Shown here piece by piece: positions 44,830 through 52,137 of a stretch of 64,000 bases of DNA; position 1 is the stretch's first letter; each line of letters opens with the position of its first letter. The translations under genes were made by a program, and so were the position numbers. The notes beneath the pieces are model-generated. The model was given only the letters and a program-made list of their open reading frames with translations, did not search any database and was not told the origin of the DNA. Source of the DNA: JBARKJ01 sp049801375 (GTDB lineage Bacteria; Nitrospirota; JACRHJ01); contig JBARKJ010000030.1 of assembly GCA_049801375.1 (NCBI GenBank), forward strand, positions 30,548 through 94,547. Direction: 5' to 3'.

Positions 44830-46469
44830 AACTGACAAAACTCAAGATCGAAGGTTTTAAACGTGTACGGTCCGTAGAGATTGATCTCGCTGATGTCAAC
44901 ATATTAGTCGGAATAAATGGTAGCGGTAAATCGTCAATCATCCAAGCCGCACACCTGGCATGTTGTGTTATGCGGCAAGCTGATAGTGTTCAAGGGAGCA
45001 AAACTACAACGGTTGGAATTGAAGATCTTGATTACCTGCCGACTAACAATTATAAAATGTTGGGTCATAATACCACTTGGGGAAACAAGGAGGGTAGTCC
45101 TTCTTCCAAGGCGCAGTTAACATTCATCCGTGATGAAGAACCATGTATCGCCTACTGTGAACTACGTTCCGCTCGTAACGCGGGAATATCAATTACAGGA
45201 AATATTCCAAACCAACTAACAGATCTGCTTCGCAGAAAAAAGAAGTTTTTTTCTGCATATATACCTGGCATATCTGGCATTCCAAACAAAGAGGAAAGAA
45301 AGTCGAAAAAGGTCATTCTCAAAGCTTGTTCTTACGGTGATTCTAATATTATCCTTCGCAATGCGCTATTGTTGCTAAAGGATCGACTCAGCCTTATCGA
45401 AGGTTGGATTAATCAAATAATAGACCTCCCTATAAGAATAAAAGTCGAACATGACGATGAACGTCACCTCATTATTGACTGTAATGTAATAATAAACGGG
45501 CACAATAGGCCCATAGAACTTATTGGCACGGGCTACCTACAACTGATTCAGATTTTTTCTTATATTCTTTTATTTGAACCTGGCATTTTGCTTATCGATG
45601 AACCAGATATCCACCTGCATCCGACTGTTCAGGAGAACCTCGTCAAGGTACTCGCACAGGTCGCCAGCGAAAGAAATCTTAGAATCCTAATGACAACTCA
45701 TTCTCCATTTATAGTTCGTGGCGCTCCTCTTGGCTCAAACGTCTATTGGGTTAAGGATGGCATTATCGAATCGAGGAACCGGCGTGAAGTCGAGTTGGCC
45801 TTGGGATGGGGCGCTTTCGGCAAGAAAATAATCGTCATCTCAGAGGACAAAGATATATCTTTATTGAAAAAGATAATTGCCCAATGGCCGGATGTTGATA
45901 AGTTCATCACGTTTTATCCCGGTACTGGTTACACAGGAATCCCTACACCGGCACAGTCTGCCGAAATAAGCGAGGCTCTTGGCGGTAAATTCAAAATTAT
46001 TGTACATCGAGATCGGGATTCTCTAACGGACCAGGAAGTCGCAACATTGATGCAGGCGTATGAAGAGAAAGGTACTTTTCTGTGGTTTCCAGAATTATCA
46101 GATATTGAGGCATATTTTTGTAAAAATCAATTCCTACAGAGTTTACTTGGATGCTCTGAGGCCGACGCTAATACTCATGTAGAAACGGTTTTAGCTCAGA
46201 AATCGGTAGATATCCGCAATCAGTTTACCGGTCAGAGGGCGGCGCATAATGAGGAGTTACATAAAGCGGGCGGCAGCCCGACGAACGATGATGTCTGGGC
46301 TTTCTTTCAGGAGAGGCCGCTTCGAGGGGCAAAGGGTAAATTCGTTTTCAAGCAACTGAAGAACAAAATTCCAGGAAATGCTTTTAGGGAAGAAGCCATT
46401 CTTAATCATGCGATTCAGGCTGAAATTGCATCTGAATTAAAGAACGTCCTAGATCAACTATTAGTGTAA
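44826..46469 (+). CDS. AAA ATPase with TOPRIM-like C-terminus (OLD-type), R-M associated
   Basis: 547 residues. ABC-type ATPase head: Walker A GINGSGKSS (29-37), Walker B LLIDEPDIHLHP (Asp258) and H-switch TTHSPF. After it comes a TOPRIM-like fold with acidic residues in VISEDKD (about 338-344) and HRDRDS (about 398-402), as in OLD nucleases. Its ATG overlaps the methylase stop, so it is translated with the restriction system, but its base composition is clearly more AT-rich than res and mod, so it may have joined later. Probably an added nuclease/effector; the length is short for the OLD class. Confidence 0.8.
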   Translation: MKLTKLKIEGFKRVRSVEIDLADVNILVGINGSGKSSIIQAAHLACCVMRQADSVQGSKTTTVGIEDLDYLPTNNYKMLGHNTTWGNKEGSPSSKAQLTFIRDEEPCIAYCELRSARNAGISITGNIPNQLTDLLRRKKKFFSAYIPGISGIPNKEERKSKKVILKACSYGDSNIILRNALLLLKDRLSLIEGWINQIIDLPIRIKVEHDDERHLIIDCNVIINGHNRPIELIGTGYLQLIQIFSYILLFEPGILLIDEPDIHLHPTVQENLVKVLAQVASERNLRILMTTHSPFIVRGAPLGSNVYWVKDGIIESRNRREVELALGWGAFGKKIIVISEDKDISLLKKIIAQWPDVDKFITFYPGTGYTGIPTPAQSAEISEALGGKFKIIVHRDRDSLTDQEVATLMQAYEEKGTFLWFPELSDIEAYFCKNQFLQSLLGCSEADANTHVETVLAQKSVDIRNQFTGQRAAHNEELHKAGGSPTNDDVWAFFQERPLRGAKGKFVFKQLKNKIPGNAFREEAILNHAIQAEIASELKNVLDQLLV

Positions 46470-46564
46470 TAATATTGAATTTACCATTCCTTGGACTAGT
46501 TTAAAAACATGGCACACCGGGTTAAGGTCATCGAATCACCGGAGGTAATGCAGGGATTTAAGGT

Positions 46565-47173
46565 ATGACTTATCAAGATAGTGTGTGGATTGGTGCCGAT
46601 CCAGGAGGTGATAGTCACTTCGGCCTTGCTATCCTCAAATCCGACGGTTCGGTGCGCACGTGGTGCGTCAACTGTGCGGACGAGGCCGTAACTGTAGTTG
46701 TAGAGAACGTGAATGCAACGCCCAACGGCTTCGGCGTGGATGCACCCTTGTGGTGGTCCTCTGGAGTGTCTGGTGGCCGCTCCGCAGATCAATGGATTCG
46801 GGATAAATACGGTCAACCTACAAGTAGTAAGGTGCTTGCCATAAACTCACTACAAGGTGCGGCCCTCGCACAAGGCATGATGTTCGTGAAACGGATTCGA
46901 GAATGCTTTCCAGATGCAAACGTGACAGAGACGCATCCAAAAGCGTTACTCTCGGCGCTGAATCTAAACGGGCTTGGTTTTTACCAGCGGTATAGGGTGG
47001 AAACCCAGGCTAATATAGAACACGAACGCGATGCAATCATTTCGGCAGTTGCCGCGCGAGAGGGCTTTGCAGGACGCTGGACAAACGATCTCATCATCAA
47101 TCGCCGCCCGAGCGAGCAGGACCCATCGCAATTTTGGCTGGCTCCGGTTCATTACTTTTGGCCGGAGGCATGA
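46565..47173 (+). CDS. DUF429 protein, predicted RNase H-fold nuclease
   Basis: 202 residues. WIGADPGGDSHFGLAILKSD (Asp12) and GFGVDAPLWW are the N-terminal acidic motifs of the DUF429 family, whose predicted fold is RNase H-like; a later ERDAIISAVAAR fits the third acidic/helical motif. Starts at ATG 46565 with a weak ribosome site. Its TGA stop shares one base with the start of the RelE-like gene. With the two following genes it forms a tight operon of nuclease-fold proteins. Confidence 0.75.
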   Translation: MTYQDSVWIGADPGGDSHFGLAILKSDGSVRTWCVNCADEAVTVVVENVNATPNGFGVDAPLWWSSGVSGGRSADQWIRDKYGQPTSSKVLAINSLQGAALAQGMMFVKRIRECFPDANVTETHPKALLSALNLNGLGFYQRYRVETQANIEHERDAIISAVAAREGFAGRWTNDLIINRRPSEQDPSQFWLAPVHYFWPEA

Positions 47174-47925
47174 TGCAATATAGAATATCCAACCCCTCCT
47201 TTCCCAACAGTCTTATCAAATTGACTCGCCAAGAGCAAACTATTGTCAAGAATAAGGCATTTGGTTTGTTCATGTATCCGAATACTTTCAGCAAGGATTC
47301 ACACCGGTTGGAAAGGATTGAAGAGAAAAACTTCTGGTCAGTTGAAGTGAATAAAGACCTGCGGCTGATAGCCCATAAAATTCATGACAATATACTTTTA
47401 TGCTATGTAGATCATCACGACGATGCCTACATCTGGGCAAAAAGACGAAAGATCGAGACCCATCCTAAAACTGGCGCGGCACAGCTCGTCGAAATACGGG
47501 AATTAGTCAAGGATGTTGCCACTTTCAAGTACATCACTTCGGGGATCCCTGCTATTTCTAATCCGCCACTGTTTGCAAATGTATTTATTGAAACGCTCCT
47601 AAGTTATGGAGTTCCGCCCGAGTGGATTAATGATGTGCATAACGCGACTGAGGACACGATAGAGTCGTTGGCCGAACATCTCCCCGGTGAGGCCGCCAAT
47701 ATATTACTGGATTTAGCTACCGGTAAACCACCACAAGTACCGCAAATATATATGGGGAATCCTTTCGAGCATCCTGACGCGCAACGCCGGTTCCGTTTAA
47801 TCAACAATAAAGAGGAATTTAAAAATGAACTCAAAGGGCCAAATTGGCGACAACCTTTTGAGTGGTTAGTTGGTAAGGCACGGGGAATCTTAGAGGCTAT
47901 TAAAGGTGTATCAAGGAGAGCATGA
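47173..47925 (+). CDS. Stand-alone RelE-like plus helical domain (helicase-less homologue of 56403-58499)
   Basis: 250 residues. Residues 1-105 form a RelE/ParE-like domain (RIEEKNFWSVEVNKDLRLIA; LLCYVDHHDDAYIWAKRRKI; THPKTGAAQLVEIRE). Residues about 120-200 form a helical section (TLLSYGVPPEWINDVHNATE; LAEHLPGEAANILLDLATGK) and then FEHPDAQRRFRLINNKEEF. Every block aligns with the first 230 residues of the RelE-UvrD helicase at 56403-58499. The match ends just before that protein's Walker A, and this one ends with an unrelated tail (KARGILEAIKGVSRRA). It couples by 1 bp upstream and 4 bp downstream, so it is an organised gene rather than a random fragment. Confidence 0.75.
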   Translation: MQYRISNPSFPNSLIKLTRQEQTIVKNKAFGLFMYPNTFSKDSHRLERIEEKNFWSVEVNKDLRLIAHKIHDNILLCYVDHHDDAYIWAKRRKIETHPKTGAAQLVEIRELVKDVATFKYITSGIPAISNPPLFANVFIETLLSYGVPPEWINDVHNATEDTIESLAEHLPGEAANILLDLATGKPPQVPQIYMGNPFEHPDAQRRFRLINNKEEFKNELKGPNWRQPFEWLVGKARGILEAIKGVSRRA

Positions 47926-48557
47926 AGAAGAATCATTGGTATGTAGTGAAGGAGCAGAGCCTCGCTGTCTACGCAAGGAATGCAGGGTTTGATCTTGCTG
48001 TCTACGAGGACTATTCAACTGCGGTGCAGGCAGAGTTAAAGAAACGTGCAGTCAAAGAAGCCCTCTATGAGATAGAGGTAGCTTGCGAGGATCAGGGTTT
48101 CGACATATACAGCATCAAAAACGGCGTTTATGTAATATCACTATCGAATCCTCTGTCAATACAGTACGGAATTCGTCGGTCTCAAGTAATATATATCGGA
48201 ATCGGCAACACTATGAATCGCATCGAGAGTCATTACAATAATAGCTTGTTCGATTTTATGAAGAGTTTATCTGGCGCGAATTTTGATTTTCAGTTTGCAC
48301 ACCCAGCCTTGAAAGGGCCTTCAAAGACCTATTACAAGCATGTTGAATACATGATGCTTGAATACTTCCGTGAGCAATACTGTGGCGATGATAATTGCAT
48401 GCGTTATCCGATCCTGAACAAGAACGCTGGCTCTGACAAAGAATTCCCCGGCGGGACGGACTGGTGGAAGAAGCCTCTTAAGGCCTATGGAAAGCGTCCG
48501 CTTTGGGAGTTGAAACCGACCGCATTTTCAGACTTCGCACCACTCGACAATGAATGA
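47922..48557 (+). CDS. GIY-YIG-like nuclease-fold protein
   Basis: 211 residues. KNGVYVISLSNP and SQVIYIGIGNTMNRIESHYN match the GVY...YIG strands and following Arg/His of GIY-YIG nucleases, and YYKHVEYMMLEYFREQY could supply the catalytic glutamate. The N-terminal 60 residues (YARNAGFDLAVYEDYSTAVQ; ALYEIEVACEDQGFDIYSI) and the C-terminal tail are unrecognised. Its ATG overlaps the RelE-like gene by 4 bp. The nuclease assignment is by motif only; the active Arg and Glu are not certain. Confidence 0.6.
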   Translation: MKKNHWYVVKEQSLAVYARNAGFDLAVYEDYSTAVQAELKKRAVKEALYEIEVACEDQGFDIYSIKNGVYVISLSNPLSIQYGIRRSQVIYIGIGNTMNRIESHYNNSLFDFMKSLSGANFDFQFAHPALKGPSKTYYKHVEYMMLEYFREQYCGDDNCMRYPILNKNAGSDKEFPGGTDWWKKPLKAYGKRPLWELKPTAFSDFAPLDNE

Positions 48558-48638
48558 TTACACTTAACCATCGGGACAAACCGATGTGGATGGTTATGTG
48601 GTGATAGTTCTAAGATTATCTCACAGGAGAGTAACAAA

Positions 48639-49715
48639 ATGTCTACTCCTACAAAGCCGTTGACAGTACCGCCCACGCCGACTGGAGTGCCTGCCGATTT
48701 TGTAGCGACTGGGCTCCCTATTCCGGCAATCGAGCGAATACGAATATTCAGTGATCGGCAGTGGGAAGAGTTTGTTCTAGAATGGGCATCTTCGCTAAAT
48801 GATGACTACGGACTTGTTGAGCGATGCGGCGGGGCAGGAGATATGGGGCGCGATATAGTCGCTTATTATAAGAACGATGACAGCATGTGGGATAATTACC
48901 AGTGCAAACATTACAAAAATGCTTTGACGCCATCTGATATATGGGTAGAGCTTGGCAAGCTAATCTACTATACATACCGGAAAGAATACAGCTATCCCCG
49001 CCGCTACTTTTTCGTTGCCCAACAAGGCGCTGGAACGAAACTTTCTAATCTGCTGAAGAAGAAAGACAAGCTGCGGACCGGACTTTTGGATAACTGGGAT
49101 AAGTTGTGTCGAAACGGTATCAGCTCTACTGCTCCGGTTGAACTCGATAAATCTCTTAAAAAATATATTGATAGCCTTGACTTTTCGATTTTTCAAACAA
49201 TTCCTCCGTTAAAGCTTATTGAACAACATGCAAAGACCCGCTGGCATGTTGCGCGCTTTGGAGGTGGATTGCCAGCAAGGCCGTCATTTGAACCTCCTCC
49301 AGAGGATGTTGCTGCACATGAAGTGATATACGTTAGGGAATTACTAAATGCGTATTCGGACCATCTGAAACGAAACATTACTTCAGTAGTGGAGTTGACG
49401 GGCGAAGAGGGAGTGCATGATCATTTCAACGACTCTCGGCTTGAATTTTACAGCGCAGAAGCCTTACGATTATTCTCGCGTGATACTCTCCCGCCTGGGG
49501 AGTTTGAGAAACTGCAGAAGGAGGTCCACAGCGGAATCAAAGACGAAATACGTGGAGCTCATAAAGATGGGTTTAGGCGGGTAATGGCAGTTGTGAAGAC
49601 AGCGCGGGTTCTTCAGCTATCCGGCCACGCTCTCAACGACAGATTATCTGTACGAGATCGCGGTGGCATTTGCCATCAACTCGCAAACGATAAAAAGGTT
49701 AGGTGGGTTAAATGA
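48639..49715 (+). CDS. ABC-3C system effector: Mrr-like nuclease plus ABC-3C C-terminal domain
   Basis: 358 residues. N-terminal half has a restriction endonuclease-like core: FVLEWASSL, GGAGDMGRDIVAYYK (catalytic Asp region) and NYQCKHYKN (Q-C-K), the PD-(D/E)XK pattern of Mrr-type enzymes. The C-terminal half contains HDHFNDSRLEFYSAEALRLF and SRDTLPPGEFEKLQKEVHSG, the hallmark of the ABC-3C C-terminal domain. Overlaps the middle-component gene by 4 bp. In the ABC-3C scheme this protein is the toxic effector controlled by the ATPase and middle component. Confidence 0.82.
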   Translation: MSTPTKPLTVPPTPTGVPADFVATGLPIPAIERIRIFSDRQWEEFVLEWASSLNDDYGLVERCGGAGDMGRDIVAYYKNDDSMWDNYQCKHYKNALTPSDIWVELGKLIYYTYRKEYSYPRRYFFVAQQGAGTKLSNLLKKKDKLRTGLLDNWDKLCRNGISSTAPVELDKSLKKYIDSLDFSIFQTIPPLKLIEQHAKTRWHVARFGGGLPARPSFEPPPEDVAAHEVIYVRELLNAYSDHLKRNITSVVELTGEEGVHDHFNDSRLEFYSAEALRLFSRDTLPPGEFEKLQKEVHSGIKDEIRGAHKDGFRRVMAVVKTARVLQLSGHALNDRLSVRDRGGICHQLANDKKVRWVK

Positions 49716-50212
49716 GCAACCAAGAGACAAGCACACCATTTAATAGCCCAGTTGAAATCGGACTTCGGGCTTTAGCATTACTGAACGATGCTTTCCCCAT
49801 TGCGTATTCTTTGCAACGGCTCGTTGTCCTTGATTACTTGATTGTTCACTCAGACGACATTCCCGGCGGTCCAGTTGGTCTTCATCCTCAAACACCACAT
49901 CGCGGCGGAGAATTACTGGTGAGGCGTAGCGTTCTGGAGGAAGGATTACTGTTATATCAAAGCCGGGGACTTGTCGAATATCGATATACTGACAACGGAG
50001 TGCTATTTGCCGCAACTGACCGTTCTGCTTCATTCCTCGATGTGCTTAATTCTGAATATTTGGTGCGTCTTAGGGGTATAGCATCCTGGCTGGTCTCAGA
50101 ATTTTGCTTACTGACTGATAGCGAGATTAACAAAATCGCTGTCGAACACATTGGTGAGTGGGGCGCGGAGTTTGCAATGGAATCTGTTTTGCGCGTACAG
50201 GAGACTTCATGA
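49712..50212 (+). CDS. ABC-3C middle component (MC2-like)
   Basis: 166 residues. FNSPVEIGLRALALLNDAFP, YSLQRLVVLDYLIVHSDDIP, GLHPQTPHRGGELLVRRSVL and SRGLVEY follow the conserved order of the small middle component of ABC-three-component systems, a winged-helix-like adaptor without catalytic residues. Overlaps both neighbours by 4 bp (ATGA junctions). Expected to bridge the effector and the SMC-like ATPase. Confidence 0.85.
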   Translation: MSNQETSTPFNSPVEIGLRALALLNDAFPIAYSLQRLVVLDYLIVHSDDIPGGPVGLHPQTPHRGGELLVRRSVLEEGLLLYQSRGLVEYRYTDNGVLFAATDRSASFLDVLNSEYLVRLRGIASWLVSEFCLLTDSEINKIAVEHIGEWGAEFAMESVLRVQETS

Positions 50213-52053
50213 CAATAGACCGTTTTTATATTACGCACATAGCATTAATTGGCTCGGATGTCCCAAAGGCGGAAGTTAATTTTAAACCGGGGCTTAACGT
50301 TATATCTGGTCCGTCTGATAGCGGAAAAACATTTATATTACAGTGCATTGATTTTATGCTCGGTGCGAAAACCCCGCCTAAGCGTATAGATGAGGCGGCG
50401 AATTACAACTTTATTCAGATCGGCCTTTCCTCGCAAGATCAGGACCGTGAGGTCATATTGGAGCGAAGTATAAAAGGAGGAGACTTTAATCTATATGAAA
50501 AAAACGATGAATCAAAAACTTTAGGAGCAAAGCATCAGGATGGAAACAAAAATACAATTTCAAGTTTTCTCCTGATGCTCTCTGGCCTTGAAAATAAGAA
50601 GGTTCGCACAAACAAGGGAGGAACAACCCGCTCACTAAGCTTTAGAGACATTGCCAGGCTAATACTCGTAAATGAAGAGACCATAATTCGAGAATTATCG
50701 CCAATTTACTCTCTGCGCGGAGGATATTCTACTCGCCCCGTTGAGAGTTCTATCTTCCGCCTTATGTTATCCGGAACAGATGACGCGAGTGTAATTGCAA
50801 GCGAGAATATTAAAATTGCCAGAGGTAAACAACAAGGAAAAACTGAACTACTCGATGAGCTTCTGAACAGAACACGACAACGACTAGCGGAAGCCGATCT
50901 CAGTGGGGATCAGGCTGAGTGGCAACAACAACTAAATATAGTTGAATCATTGTTTACGATTGCGTCCGAAGAGCTTGCTGTCGAGCAAAAAACCGTAGCT
51001 ATTATTGAGGAACGAAGACGAGCAGTTTGGACACGTCTTAGACGAATAGAATCGAAAAAAGACGTGTTGTCCGAATTGCAGCAGAGGTTTGATCTTCTTC
51101 ACCAGCAATATTCCTCTGATCTACTACGATTAGAAACTGTCGCAGAGGCCAGCCTTAGACTAGGCCAGATGAAAGAAGAACGCTGCCCAGTCTGCGGCTC
51201 CTTGGCAGAATACCATATTTTAATACATCAAAAGCCCGAGGCTTCACCCGAAGATGTAGCAAAGGCATGTATAGTAGAGGCGAACAAAATTAGAGTATTG
51301 CTGGTGGACCTTAAATCTACACAGAATATAAACGATGCAGAAATAAAACAACTCGTGATAAATATCGAATCGGAACAGACCGATCTTAAAATTATTTTGG
51401 ATGAAATCACCGAGCGCATTAGTCCAAGAGTGAATGCAGCTCTGCAAAAACTGCGAGACAGCCAAGATAAGAGAGATACTTACCGCGCCGCAGTTGAGAT
51501 GCGTAGTCGAGAAGAGGAGTTGGCCGAGTTATTACGTGAAGTACAGGAGATGAAGCCCAAAAATCCCAATAAGGGAACTACTACTAAAGTTGGGGCCGAC
51601 GAGACTGAAGATTTCTGCCTGGAAGTGGAGGCATTATTGAAATCATGGAAGTTCCCTGACACTGGCCGGGTTACATTCAGCGAAGAGGATCAAGATTTAG
51701 TGATTTCTGGACGCGACAGAACCAGCCATGGGAAAGGTGTTCGTGCAATATTCCACTCTGCTTTCAATCTTGCTTTATTGAAGTTAGCTTTAGAGGAGCA
51801 GTTGCCGCATCCTGGTTTTGTAGTTCTAGATTCTCCCTTAGTCGTTTACAGAGAACCAGATACCGACGAGGGTAATTTCAGCAGGGATGTTAAAGATGCC
51901 TTCTTCCGCTTGGTCTCCGATCAATTTTCAAGTGCTCAAGTAATCGTATTTGAAAACGAAGACCCCCCTGCTGACATAGCCAAGTCTGCAAATGTAATCA
52001 AATTCACGGGTGCAAACCATGGTCGTCGAGGCTTTATTCCATTAACGCATTAA
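50209..52053 (+). CDS. ABC-3C SMC/Rad50-like ATPase (DUF3732)
   Basis: 614 residues. Walker A GPSDSGKTF from residue 34 in LNVISGPSDSGKTFILQCID, a long coiled coil (about 200-460) broken by a zinc-hook-like CPVCG at 326-330, and Walker B region HPGFVVLDSPLVVYREPD near 545. This is DUF3732, the ATPase of ABC-3C defence systems, thought to sense foreign DNA and release the effector. ATG at 50209 overlaps the middle component. Codon and base composition are AT-richer than the chromosomal part. Confidence 0.87.
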   Translation: MTIDRFYITHIALIGSDVPKAEVNFKPGLNVISGPSDSGKTFILQCIDFMLGAKTPPKRIDEAANYNFIQIGLSSQDQDREVILERSIKGGDFNLYEKNDESKTLGAKHQDGNKNTISSFLLMLSGLENKKVRTNKGGTTRSLSFRDIARLILVNEETIIRELSPIYSLRGGYSTRPVESSIFRLMLSGTDDASVIASENIKIARGKQQGKTELLDELLNRTRQRLAEADLSGDQAEWQQQLNIVESLFTIASEELAVEQKTVAIIEERRRAVWTRLRRIESKKDVLSELQQRFDLLHQQYSSDLLRLETVAEASLRLGQMKEERCPVCGSLAEYHILIHQKPEASPEDVAKACIVEANKIRVLLVDLKSTQNINDAEIKQLVINIESEQTDLKIILDEITERISPRVNAALQKLRDSQDKRDTYRAAVEMRSREEELAELLREVQEMKPKNPNKGTTTKVGADETEDFCLEVEALLKSWKFPDTGRVTFSEEDQDLVISGRDRTSHGKGVRAIFHSAFNLALLKLALEEQLPHPGFVVLDSPLVVYREPDTDEGNFSRDVKDAFFRLVSDQFSSAQVIVFENEDPPADIAKSANVIKFTGANHGRRGFIPLTH

Positions 52054-52137
52054 ATGCTGTGACTACAGTCATCATCACGCAATTTAGCGCGTTTTTTCTG
52101 AGTTTATCCGCTTGAAGGAAAAAAAGGACACGGAATC

